Below, in pieces: positions 1 to 6,743 of a stretch of 21,580 nt of DNA (its first letter is position 1; each line of letters opens with the position of its first letter). This DNA is from an uncultured Bacteroidales bacterium (GTDB taxonomy: Bacteria > Bacteroidota > Bacteroidia > Bacteroidales > Paludibacteraceae), in the NCBI GenBank assembly GCA_903929065.1, contig CAIYTJ010000458.1:1-21580 (forward strand). Reading direction: 5' to 3'. Under the pieces are notes generated by a model. That model did not search any database, was not told where the DNA came from, and saw nothing but the letters and a program-made list of their open reading frames with translations. A program made the position numbers and the translations under genes.

Positions 1-833
1 ATGTATTGAAAGCTGACGGTTTAGCGGCCGGAAAAGGCGTATTGATTTTGAATGAGCTGGATGAAACCATTTCGGAACTAAAAGCTATGCTCGATGGAAA
101 ATTCGGAGCCGCCAGCAAAACGGTGGTGATTGAAGAATTTCTATCCGGAATTGAATGCTCGGTTTTTGTGATGACCGATGGTAAAAACTATAAAATTCTT
201 CCTGAAGCTAAGGATTACAAACGCATTGGCGAAGGCGACAAAGGGCTGAATACCGGCGGCATGGGTGCCGTTTCACCGGTTCCGTTTGCCAATGCGGAAT
301 TTATGCAAAAAGTGGAAGACCGAATTATAAAACCAACCGTGGAAGGACTTTACAGTGAAGGAATCAACTACAAAGGTTTTATTTTCTTCGGTTTGATAAA
401 AGTAAACGGCGAACCATATACCATTGAATATAATGCCCGCATGGGTGATCCTGAAACAGAGGTCGTTATGCTGCGAATTAAATCTGACTTTGTAGATTTG
501 CTGGAAGGTATTGCAAAAGGAAATCTGAATGAAAAAACGATAGAAATTGATGAGCGTTCGGCAGTAACAGTTATGTTAGTGGCAGGTGGTTATCCGGAAG
601 AATATAAAAAAGGAGATGAAATATCCGGATTGGAAAATGTGACCGGAAGTATCGTCTTTCAAGCCGGGACAGCATTGAAAGATAAGCAACTGGTTACCAA
701 TGGCGGGCGTGTTATGGCAATCAGCTCTTATGGGAATTCAAAAGAAGAGGCGCTGGCTGTTTCTTTTGCCAATGCTCAGAAAATTCATTATCAGGGAAAG
801 TATTTCAGAAGCGATATAGGGTTTGATCTTTGA
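1..833 (+). CDS. purD: Phosphoribosylamine-glycine ligase, 3' part (5' end outside window)
   Basis: GAR synthetase joins phosphoribosylamine and glycine using ATP, an early step of de novo purine synthesis in the cytosol. The frame is already open at base 3 (V-L-K-A-D-G-L-A-A-G-K-G-V), so the TTG at base 6 is not a start; that motif is the family's ATP-grasp glycine-rich loop. GGMGAVSPVP and NARMGDPETE, the typical ATP-grasp phosphate- and metal-binding segments, follow, and the C-terminal domain is complete, ending YFRSDIGFDL. About 275 residues are visible; complete family members are usually about 420-430, so roughly the first third is missing at the window edge. An inverted repeat begins 3 nt after the stop codon. 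purN of the same pathway lies about 2.7 kb further on but on the other strand, so the two are not in one operon here. Confidence 0.95.
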   Translation, partial: VLKADGLAAGKGVLILNELDETISELKAMLDGKFGAASKTVVIEEFLSGIECSVFVMTDGKNYKILPEAKDYKRIGEGDKGLNTGGMGAVSPVPFANAEFMQKVEDRIIKPTVEGLYSEGINYKGFIFFGLIKVNGEPYTIEYNARMGDPETEVVMLRIKSDFVDLLEGIAKGNLNEKTIEIDERSAVTVMLVAGGYPEEYKKGDEISGLENVTGSIVFQAGTALKDKQLVTNGGRVMAISSYGNSKEEALAVSFANAQKIHYQGKYFRSDIGFDL

Positions 834-836
834 GCC

Positions 837-982
837 ACTAATTTGACGAATTAAAACTAATTAGACGAATTAAGATAAATTTTCGCTAATTTCGCTTTTT
901 TAAAAACAAGACTGACAACTTTATTGATAAGAATTTGGATCACAAAAATTAGTGCAATTCGTTCTAAATTCGTGTAATTTGT
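837..982. repeat. Intergenic inverted-repeat element A
   Basis: Left arm 837-871 and right arm 947-982 are imperfect reverse complements, about three quarters identical with one gap. Both arms are built from the short unit AATTCGT/AATTAGT repeated every 8-11 bp. The element fills most of the purD to response-regulator gap, begins 3 nt after the purD stop and ends 6 nt before the next start codon. I see no convincing promoter here. Whether it is mobile or regulatory cannot be told from one copy. Confidence 0.6.
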
Positions 983-988
983 AATTAT

Positions 989-2140
989 ATGGCAAAAATA
1001 TTAATCATTGACGACGAACGCAGCATCCGTAATACGCTGAAAGACATTCTGGAATTTGAAAAACACCAGATTACTTTGGCTGAAAATGGGAAACAAGCAC
1101 TGGAAATTATTCAGAGTCAAGTTTTTGATTTGATTTTTTCGGATATTAAAATGCCGGAAATGGATGGCATTGAGTTGCTCGGCCATTTTATGGAACGTGA
1201 AATTGAAGCGCCAATCGTAATGATTTCCGGCCATGGAAACATTGAAACAGCGGTTGAATGTATTAAAAAAGGTGCGTTTGACTTTATTGTGAAGCCCATC
1301 GATTTAAACCGGTTGCTGATTACTGTCCGGAATGCATTGGAACGAAATTCGCTGGTTACTGAGACCAAAACGCTGAAAAAGAAAATTGCCAAACGGCACC
1401 AAATGGTTGGGAATTCACCGGCCATACAAAAAGTGAGAATGATGATTGAACGCGTTGCTCCGACTGATGCCCGCGTGTTGATTACAGGCGATAATGGTAC
1501 TGGTAAAGAAGTAGTTGCAAGATTATTATTTGAAAACAGCAACAGAACAGATGCACCTTACATTGAAGTGAATTGCGCAGCCATTCCGTCAGAACTGATT
1601 GAAAGTGAACTTTTCGGACACGAAAAAGGAGCTTTTACATCGGCTATAAAACAACGAATCGGAAAATTTGAACAAGCCGATGGTGGAACAATTTTTCTGG
1701 ACGAAATCGGCGATATGAGTTTATCGGCACAAACCAAAGTGTTGCGCGTTTTGCAGGAAAATGAACTTACCCGAGTTGGCAGCGACAAAAGCATAAAAGT
1801 AAATGTCCGCGTGTTGGCAGCCACCAATAAAAATCTGAAAAGTGAAATTGAAAAAGGAAATTTCCGGGAAGATTTATTTCATCGCCTGAATGTGATACCC
1901 ATTCATGTACCCAGTCTGGATGAACGAAAAGATGATATTCCATTACTTATAACCCATTTTTGCGAACTGATTTGCAGCGAACAGGGCATTCAACCGAAAA
2001 GCTTTGATGAATCTGCTGTCGAAGAACTTCAAAGCCGCTCGTGGACCGGAAATATCCGTGAACTCCGAAATATGGTGGAACGGCTGATTATCCTGGGCGG
2101 AACAAGTATTTCAAAAGAAGATATTGAAATGTTTGGGTAA
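989..2140 (+). CDS. Sigma-54 activator response regulator (receiver + AAA+) lacking a DNA-binding domain
   Basis: An NtrC-type activator: phosphorylation of the receiver should control AAA+ ATP hydrolysis that remodels sigma-54 RNA polymerase. The receiver is residues 1-115, with acidic residues D8/D9, phospho-acceptor D52 (FSDIKMPEMDG), S80 and K102. The AAA+ domain is about residues 139-370: Walker A GDNGTGK 167-173, sigma-54 contact loop GAFTSA at 214-219 (canonical GAFTGA), Walker B GTIFLDE to residue 239, arginine finger FREDLFHRL, and WTGNIREL near the end. The 383-residue protein stops about 20 residues after that motif, whereas NtrC relatives are roughly 440-480 and carry a Fis-type helix-turn-helix. 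No HTH-coding sequence follows in any frame, since repeat B starts at 2142. It resembles the HTH-less FlgR of Helicobacter. No sensor kinase gene is adjacent. Confidence 0.92.
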   Translation: MAKILIIDDERSIRNTLKDILEFEKHQITLAENGKQALEIIQSQVFDLIFSDIKMPEMDGIELLGHFMEREIEAPIVMISGHGNIETAVECIKKGAFDFIVKPIDLNRLLITVRNALERNSLVTETKTLKKKIAKRHQMVGNSPAIQKVRMMIERVAPTDARVLITGDNGTGKEVVARLLFENSNRTDAPYIEVNCAAIPSELIESELFGHEKGAFTSAIKQRIGKFEQADGGTIFLDEIGDMSLSAQTKVLRVLQENELTRVGSDKSIKVNVRVLAATNKNLKSEIEKGNFREDLFHRLNVIPIHVPSLDERKDDIPLLITHFCELICSEQGIQPKSFDESAVEELQSRSWTGNIRELRNMVERLIILGGTSISKEDIEMFG

Positions 2141-2141
2141 T

Positions 2142-2288
2142 ACCTCACCCCAACCCCTCTCCTTGAGGAGAGGGGCTAAGATAAGTTTGATTAAATAAAA
2201 AAGTCAGAAATATAGTTTCTGACTTTTTTGCTTATTAGATGGAAAGTTTTTCCCCTCTCCTTGAGGAGAGGGGATTAAGGGGTGAGGT
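2142..2288. repeat. Intergenic inverted-repeat element B, enclosing a terminator
   Basis: Left arm 2142-2175 and right arm 2252-2288 are inverted copies of one sequence, nearly identical apart from a 3-4 nt indel between ACCTCACCCC and the hairpin. Each arm holds its own hairpin CCCCTCTCC-TTGA-GGAGAGGGG (2154-2175 and 2252-2273). The element fills the gap between two converging genes: it begins 1 nt after the response-regulator stop and its last base is part of the ychF stop codon. The GC-rich arms contrast with the AT-rich middle. Confidence 0.85.
2197..2229. terminator. Bidirectional intrinsic terminator between the response regulator and ychF
   Basis: A perfect 14-bp stem (2197-2210 with 2216-2229; core AAGTCAGAAA) has a 5-nt loop TATAG. 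Six As lead in and six Ts follow, so it should end transcription in both directions, as suits a convergent pair. It sits in the middle of repeat element B. Confidence 0.85.
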
Positions 2289-3385
2289 TACACATTAAAT
2301 CTAAAATGCATTATATCACCGTCAGTTACTACATATTCTTTTCCTTCGACATTCATTTTACCGGCTTCTTTGCAGGCAGCTTCCGAACCTAACGTTGTAA
2401 AATCTTCATATTTAATCACTTCAGCACGAATAAAACCTTTTTCAAAATCAGTATGAATTACACCGGCACATTGCGGAGCTTTCCAACCGCGGTGGAATGT
2501 CCACGCACGAACTTCCTGAACACCGGCGGTGAAATAAGTCTGTAAATCAAGCAAATGATATGCTGCCCGAATCAACCGCGAAACGCCTGATTCACTCAAA
2601 CCGACTTCTTCCAGAAACATCTGGCGTTCTTCGTAGGTTTCCAACTCGGCAATATCGGCTTCGGTAGCAGCTGCAACCATCAGAATTTCAGCATCTTCCT
2701 CTTTTACCGATTCGCGCAACGCTTCCACATAAGCGTTTCCGGTTTTGGCAGAAGCTTCATCCACATTGCAAATATACATGACCGGTTTATCGGTCAGCAA
2801 ATACAAATCTTTAACCAATTTTTTATCGAGCGGATCAAGTTTTACCGTGCGAGCCGATTTTCCCTGCAATAAAGCTTCACGGTATTGAACATAAATATCA
2901 TAAATAGCTTTGGATTGTTTGTCGCCGGCGGCAGCTTGCTTTTGCACTTTATTGATACGGCTTTCAACCGTTTCCAGGTCTTTCAATTGCAATTCGGTAT
3001 CAATGATTTCCTTATCACGAACCGGATTAATGCTTCCATCCACATGAACAATATTGTCGTTATCAAAACACCGCAACACATGTAAAATAGCATCCGTTTC
3101 GCGGATATTTGCCAAAAATTTATTTCCCAATCCTTCGCCTTTGCTGGCACCTTTTACCAATCCGGCAATGTCAACAATTTCGACGGTTGTCGGAACAATC
3201 CGCTGAGGATTAACAAGTTCAGCCAGCTTATTTAACCGTTCATCCGGAACTGTTATCACACCGACATTCGGTTCAATAGTACAAAAAGGAAAATTAGCAG
3301 CCTGAGCTTTAGCATTTGAAAGACAGTTGAATAACGTAGATTTTCCGACGTTTGGTAAACCTACGATACCACATTGAAGAGCCAT
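2288..3385 (-). CDS. ychF: Ribosome-associated OLA1/YchF-type ATPase
   Basis: A TRAFAC-class P-loop NTPase of the Obg-related YchF/OLA1 family. Members bind ribosomes and usually prefer ATP; they are linked to translation and stress control. The start is secure because MALQCGIVGLPNVGKSTLFN places the P-loop at residues 9-16, as in the family. The switch II motif DIAGLVKGASKGEGLGN begins at residue 72. The G4 position reads NVDE instead of NKxD, the known family deviation that loosens guanine specificity. The C-terminal TGS domain (about residues 280-365) includes FTAGVQEVRAWTFHRG. The length of 365 residues is normal. It is transcribed alone from a clear -7 box at 3461-3468 and shares a terminator with the converging response-regulator gene. 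Confidence 0.97.
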   Translation of the reverse strand: MALQCGIVGLPNVGKSTLFNCLSNAKAQAANFPFCTIEPNVGVITVPDERLNKLAELVNPQRIVPTTVEIVDIAGLVKGASKGEGLGNKFLANIRETDAILHVLRCFDNDNIVHVDGSINPVRDKEIIDTELQLKDLETVESRINKVQKQAAAGDKQSKAIYDIYVQYREALLQGKSARTVKLDPLDKKLVKDLYLLTDKPVMYICNVDEASAKTGNAYVEALRESVKEEDAEILMVAAATEADIAELETYEERQMFLEEVGLSESGVSRLIRAAYHLLDLQTYFTAGVQEVRAWTFHRGWKAPQCAGVIHTDFEKGFIRAEVIKYEDFTTLGSEAACKEAGKMNVEGKEYVVTDGDIMHFRFNV

Positions 3386-3389
3386 ATTT

Positions 3390-3441
3390 TTTTGAGTTTG
3401 AAAGCCTGCTTGCAGCAGGCAAGTTCATAAAGTTGAAAGTC
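3390..3441. repeat. Repeat family G, copy 1, with GCCTGCT palindrome
   Basis: TTTTGAGTTTG (from 3390) and ATAAAGTTGAAAGT (3427-3440) flank a hairpin GCCTGCT-TGC-AGCAGGC (3404-3420). The same flanking words recur in opposite orientation at 20558-20593, without the GC-rich palindrome. It lies in the ychF 5' leader, so the hairpin would be transcribed about 20-35 nt upstream of the ychF start codon. Confidence 0.55.
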
Positions 3442-3460
3442 AAAATGATTTTTGAGGGTG

Positions 3461-3468
3461 CAAAGATA
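3461..3468 (-). promoter_or_regulatory. ychF promoter, -7 box TATCTTTG
   Basis: The minus strand reads TATCTTTG, a perfect match to the Bacteroidetes -7 consensus TAnnTTTG. It lies 76 nt upstream of ychF and implies a leader of about 70 nt containing the GCCTGCT hairpin. There is no TTTG at the expected -33 distance. Confidence 0.65.
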
Positions 3469-3475
3469 CTACAAA

Positions 3476-3560
3476 AATTTACGATTTTTGATATGTGATT
3501 TTTGATTGGGTATTTAATCTATGAAAAATTTCGAAAATCGAAAATCCTAAATCTGAAATT
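3476..3560. repeat. Intergenic inverted-repeat element C
   Basis: Arms 3476-3507 and about 3529-3560 are imperfect reverse complements (about 21 of the outer 30 positions match without gaps), each with a 7-bp internal rhythm around GATTTNN. The outer end lies 1 nt from the purN stop codon (3562-3564). The element occupies the purN to ychF gap upstream of the ychF promoter. Confidence 0.5.
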
Positions 3561-3561
3561 C

Positions 3562-4128
3562 TTAACCCCAGAGGTCTTCAATTACTTTTGGAAAATATTC
3601 ATATTCCAGCGCATGAACTTTTTCAGCAATCATATCGGGAGTGTCAGTTGGTAAAACAGGGCATTTAGCCTGAAAAATAATGCTTCCTTCGTCGTAATTG
3701 CTGTTTACATAATGAATGGTAATGCCGGATTCTGTTTCACCAGCCGCCGCAACCGCATCGTGAACATGATGACCGTACATTCCTTTTCCTCCAAACTTTG
3801 GAAGTAATGCCGGATGAATATTTATGATTTTATTGGGGTATGCATTAATTAAAGCTAAAGGTACTTTTAAAAGAAATCCGGCCAGAACAATACAGTCAAT
3901 TTGTTGTTGTTTCAAGAGCCTGACTATAGCTTCACCGTCTGAAAAATCTTCCCGTGAAAAAGTATAGGATGGAACATTAAGTTTCCGTGCCCGTTCGTGA
4001 ACAAAAGCATTGGCTTTGTTTGAAATAATGAGCGGAAAAATGAATTTATCATTCTGAGAAAAGTATTGAAGAATATTTTCCGCATTTGAGCCCGAACCAG
4101 AGGCGAAAAGTGCTATTTTTAAAGGCAT
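3562..4128 (-). CDS. purN: Phosphoribosylglycinamide formyltransferase
   Basis: GAR transformylase transfers a formyl group from 10-formyl-tetrahydrofolate to GAR, one step after PurD in purine synthesis. The start is taken at MPLKIALFASGSGSN (188 residues), which puts the phosphate-binding loop at residues 9-15 as in the family. The open frame continues 90 codons further upstream but there runs antisense through acpP and has no PurN-like sequence. The catalytic trio is visible: N103 and H105 in INIHPALLPKFGG and D146 in YDEGSI; the loop GMYGHHVHDAV also fits. It is divergent from acpP with 151 bp between starts, and has its own -7 box and an inverted repeat in the leader. Repeat element C abuts its stop codon. 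Confidence 0.95.
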   Translation of the reverse strand: MPLKIALFASGSGSNAENILQYFSQNDKFIFPLIISNKANAFVHERARKLNVPSYTFSREDFSDGEAIVRLLKQQQIDCIVLAGFLLKVPLALINAYPNKIINIHPALLPKFGGKGMYGHHVHDAVAAAGETESGITIHYVNSNYDEGSIIFQAKCPVLPTDTPDMIAEKVHALEYEYFPKVIEDLWG

Positions 4129-4144
4129 TGAAGGTTGTTTAAAC

Positions 4145-4171
4145 TTGCACAAAAGCAAGATGTTTGTGCAA
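4145..4171. promoter_or_regulatory. Inverted repeat in the purN leader, possible operator
   Basis: TTGCACAAA (4145-4153) and TTTGTGCAA (4163-4171) form a perfect 9-9-9 inverted repeat. It overlaps the end of the purN -7 box and the predicted transcription start, a natural place for a repressor or an initial-transcript hairpin. The regulator is unknown. Confidence 0.45.
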
Positions 4172-4176
4172 AAATA
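4169..4176 (-). promoter_or_regulatory. purN promoter, -7 box TATTTTTG
   Basis: The minus strand reads TATTTTTG, matching TAnnTTTG exactly, 41 nt upstream of the chosen purN start. The position supports the 188-residue start, because transcription would begin inside the longer open frame. No -33 TTTG is seen. Confidence 0.55.
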
Positions 4177-4218
4177 ACAATTTTTATCACGAAAAACGAG
4201 GTTATGTCGTAAAATTTT

Positions 4219-4242
4219 GTTTCCTTTGCACCGCAAAATTAT
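4219..4242 (+). promoter_or_regulatory. acpP promoter region, nearly identical to the sppA promoter
   Basis: TTCCTTTG (4221-4228) differs from TAnnTTTG at one position, and the start site would fall around 4235. The 24 bp from 4219 match 12043-12066 before sppA at 22 positions, including GTTTCCTTTGCAC and AAAATTAT. There is no TTTG at -33. Confidence 0.5.
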
Positions 4243-4279
4243 AAAACAATTTCTATTTATCAACTTAAAAACAAAAATT

Positions 4280-4516
4280 ATGTCAGAAGTAGAAGCTAAA
4301 GTAAAAGCAATTATCGTAGACAAATTAGGCGTAGAAGAATCAGATGTAGTAGCAACAGCTAGTTTTACAAATGATTTAGGTGCTGATTCATTGGACACTG
4401 TAGAATTGATTATGGAATTCGAAAAAGAATTCGGTATTTCTATTCCAGATGAACAAGCTGAAAAAATCGGTACAGTAGGCGACGCAATCGCTCATATCGA
4501 AGCTTTACAAAAATAA
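4280..4516 (+). CDS. acpP: Acyl carrier protein
   Basis: Small acidic carrier (78 residues) that holds growing acyl chains on a 4'-phosphopantetheine arm during type II fatty-acid synthesis. Ser37 in DLGADSLDTVEL is the attachment site. The start ATG at 4280 gives MSEVEAKVKAIIVDKLGV, the usual N-terminus; the 21 extra upstream codons in the open frame overlap the promoter and are not family-like. It is the first gene of an operon with fabF (19 nt downstream) and rnc, an order that is common in bacteria. Codon choice is strongly biased (GTA, GAA, GAT), consistent with high expression. Confidence 0.98.
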   Translation: MSEVEAKVKAIIVDKLGVEESDVVATASFTNDLGADSLDTVELIMEFEKEFGISIPDEQAEKIGTVGDAIAHIEALQK

Positions 4517-4535
4517 TCTTATTCCACAATTTAAC

Positions 4536-5798
4536 ATGGAATTGAAAAGAGTTGTAGTAACAGGTTTAGGTGCAATCTCTCCATTAGGCTTGAATCTTAC
4601 GGAAACGTGGGAAAATGTCCTTCAGGGAAAAAGCGGTGCCGGACCTATTACTCATTTCGATGCTTCAATGTTTAAAACGCGGTTTGCGTGTGAAGTAAAA
4701 GGATTTGATCCTTCAAAATACTTCGATCGCAAGGAAGCCCGCAAACTGGACATGTATGCCCAGTATGCCATTGCAGCCGCACAAGAAGCAATCGAAAACT
4801 GTGGTGTTGATTTAGAGACTTTAGATAAAGACGAAGTAGGCGTTATTTTCGCAGCGGGGATTGGTGGTATTCAGACTTTTGAACAAGAAATCGGATATTA
4901 CTATTCACACGAAGAACAAGGACCAAAGTTTAATCCGTTTTTCATTCCAAAAATGATTTCGGATATAGCTGCCGGTCAGATTTCCATCATGTATGGTTTC
5001 CGCGGACCAAATTTCTCTACAACTTCAGCTTGTGCTTCTTCAACAAATGCCATTATCGATGCATTTAATTATATCCGTTTAGGTAAAGCGAATATGATTC
5101 TTGCCGGTGGTGCCGAAGCTACTATTACACCGGGTGGAGTTGGTGGTTTTAATGCTTTAACTGCTTTATCAACACGTAACGATGATCCAACAGGTGCATC
5201 ACGTCCATTCAGTGCAAGCCGCGATGGATTTGTTATGGGCGAAGGCTCAGGTTGTTTGATTCTTGAAGAACTGGATCACGCCATTGCTCGTGGCGCCAAT
5301 ATTCTTTGCGAAGTTGTTGGAGGCGGTATGTCGGCTGATGCTTATCACCTGACTGCAACTCATCCGGAAGGATTAGGTGCAATACTGGTAATGAAAAGAG
5401 CATTGAAAGACGCAGGTATGAATCCTGAAGATATCGATTATATTAACGTTCACGGAACTTCCACACCGGTTGGTGACATTTCTGAATCCAAAGCAATTAA
5501 GGAAGTTTTTGGCGAACATGCCTATAATCTCAATATCAGCTCAACAAAATCAATGACCGGTCATTTATTGGGTGCTGCCGGAGCAATGGAAGCTATTTTT
5601 ACTATTTTATCGTTAGTAAATGATATTGTTCCTCCGACCATTAACTTCACTGAAGGCGATGAAGATCCTGATATTGATTATAAACTTAATTTCACCTTTA
5701 ACAAGGCTCAAAAACGAACAGTTGACGCTGCTTTATCCAACACGTTTGGATTTGGAGGACACAACGCGAGTGTGATTGTAAAAAAATACTCAAAATAA
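4536..5798 (+). CDS. fabF: 3-oxoacyl-[acyl-carrier-protein] synthase II
   Basis: KAS II condenses malonyl-ACP with acyl-ACP in the elongation cycle of fatty-acid synthesis. At 420 residues it is full length, starting MELKRVVVTGLGAISPLG. The thiolase-fold Cys-His-His triad is present: C166 in STTSACASS, H306 in NVHGTSTPVGD and H343 in SMTGHLLGAAGA, with K338 just before the last motif. The Gly-rich C-terminus NTFGFGGHNAS is also standard. It follows acpP, its substrate carrier, and rnc starts 5 nt after its stop codon. A strong terminator-shaped hairpin begins 25 nt after the stop, inside rnc, so the transcript may partly end there. Confidence 0.98.
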   Translation: MELKRVVVTGLGAISPLGLNLTETWENVLQGKSGAGPITHFDASMFKTRFACEVKGFDPSKYFDRKEARKLDMYAQYAIAAAQEAIENCGVDLETLDKDEVGVIFAAGIGGIQTFEQEIGYYYSHEEQGPKFNPFFIPKMISDIAAGQISIMYGFRGPNFSTTSACASSTNAIIDAFNYIRLGKANMILAGGAEATITPGGVGGFNALTALSTRNDDPTGASRPFSASRDGFVMGEGSGCLILEELDHAIARGANILCEVVGGGMSADAYHLTATHPEGLGAILVMKRALKDAGMNPEDIDYINVHGTSTPVGDISESKAIKEVFGEHAYNLNISSTKSMTGHLLGAAGAMEAIFTILSLVNDIVPPTINFTEGDEDPDIDYKLNFTFNKAQKRTVDAALSNTFGFGGHNASVIVKKYSK

Positions 5799-5803
5799 GA
5801 TTC

Positions 5804-6631
5804 GTGATTAAGAATTTAATTAGAAAAATAAGGCTCATTTCGAATGCTCGAAAAGAGCCTTATTTTTTGTTTTACAATGTATTGGGATTTTATCCCGATA
5901 AAATTGAATACTACCAACTCGCCGTTCGGCATAAATCGGTATCCATTCCAACCGAAAACGGCCACAACCTGAGCAATGAACGCCTTGAATTTCTGGGTGA
6001 CGCTGTGCTCAATTCTGTTGTTACAGATATTCTTTACCGGCGATATGAAAACGAACGTGAAGGATTTCTGACCAATACCCGCTCTAAAATTGTCAAACGC
6101 GATTCATTGAATAAACTGGCTGTCGAAATCGGATTGGATAAACTGGTGAAAGTGACCAAATACGTCAACGCCAACACCAATAATAATATTTACGGTAATG
6201 CGCTCGAAGCTATAATGGGAGCTATTTACCTTGATTACGGCTACAAGCAATGCAAAAAATTTGTGGAAGAACGGCTGGTTAAATCTTTTATTGATTTAGA
6301 TAAAGTCACTGAAAACGAAGTCAATTTCAAGTCAAAATTGATAGAATGGTGCCAGAAAAACCGGTTGGAAACTGAGTTTATTTTGGTTCAGGACACATTG
6401 CAAAATGCCAACAAGCACGAGTTTCTAACCAACCTGACTATTAACGGTCAGATTATCTGCGATGCGACCGGAAAGAGCAAAAAAGAATCGCAGCAAAACG
6501 TATCACAAATTGCTCTTGAGCTCATTAGCTCAAACAAAAACTTCATTAAAGAATTGAATGAAAAGATGGCTGAAGTAAATTCTTTATCAGAAGTTCAAGC
6601 CGAAGATCCTGCCGAAAAGACAGAAATTTAA
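5804..6631 (+). CDS. rnc: Ribonuclease III
   Basis: Double-strand-specific endoribonuclease for rRNA processing and mRNA turnover, 275 residues. The catalytic domain (about 25-165) has the signature NERLEFLGD at 58-66 with E62 and D66, and GNALEAIMGAIYLD with E135; the position matching E. coli D114 is N132. The dsRNA-binding domain is about 172-245 (NFKSKLIEWCQKN, then KKESQQNVSQIALELI), followed by an acidic tail. The start is GTG, 5 nt after fabF, with no Shine-Dalgarno; no ATG lies between it and the catalytic core. Residues 20-30 (YFLFYNVLGFY) look conserved with Bacteroidetes homologues as I recall them, so translation must begin at or before that point. Codons 7-22 overlap a long RNA hairpin. 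It is the last gene of the acpP operon. Confidence 0.95.
   Translation: MIKNLIRKIRLISNARKEPYFLFYNVLGFYPDKIEYYQLAVRHKSVSIPTENGHNLSNERLEFLGDAVLNSVVTDILYRRYENEREGFLTNTRSKIVKRDSLNKLAVEIGLDKLVKVTKYVNANTNNNIYGNALEAIMGAIYLDYGYKQCKKFVEERLVKSFIDLDKVTENEVNFKSKLIEWCQKNRLETEFILVQDTLQNANKHEFLTNLTINGQIICDATGKSKKESQQNVSQIALELISSNKNFIKELNEKMAEVNSLSEVQAEDPAEKTEI
5823..5868 (+). terminator. Terminator-shaped long hairpin inside the 5' coding region of rnc
   Basis: The outer stem 5824-5836 with 5855-5867 is a perfect 13 bp (core AATAAGGCTC), extended by a G-U pair (5823/5868). One A-A mismatch (5837/5854) separates it from a perfect inner stem TTTCGA/TCGAAA (5838-5843 with 5848-5853) closed by a 4-nt loop. That makes 19 Watson-Crick pairs plus one G-U. 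Six Ts (5863-5868) form the 3' edge. It could be an intrinsic terminator or attenuator for acpP-fabF, or an RNase III target in the enzyme's own mRNA. The structure is seen; the function is inferred. Confidence 0.75.
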
Positions 6632-6695
6632 TTGAATTTCAACTCCCCGATTGCACATTTCGACTTAAACCGTGCAAAATTCACTTTCTATTTTG

Positions 6696-6703
6696 TATCT
6701 TTG
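6696..6703 (+). promoter_or_regulatory. Acyl-CoA synthetase promoter, -7 box TATCTTTG
   Basis: Exact match to TAnnTTTG, 40 nt upstream of the start codon chosen, implying a leader of about 34 nt. TTGCAC (6651-6656) and GTGCAA (6672-6677), inverted with a 15-nt spacer, lie just upstream and repeat the half-sites of the purN leader palindrome. Confidence 0.65.
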
Positions 6704-6743
6704 TAATCAGTTAATTTTTCCAACTAATCTAAAATGTAGGAAC

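Noticed and set aside
837..982. Insertion sequence or MITE with target-site duplication between purD and the response regulator
   Set aside because: No transposase, and I could not find a convincing target-site duplication outside the arms, so I call it only an inverted-repeat element.
1117..1542. Minus-strand 141-codon open frame opposite the response regulator
   Set aside because: It is antisense to the receiver and AAA+ motifs with no recognisable protein features.
4129..4398. 90-codon N-terminal extension of the purN reading frame
   Set aside because: It runs antisense through the start of acpP and across both divergent promoters, and has no PurN similarity; the P-loop starts right after the ATG at 4128.
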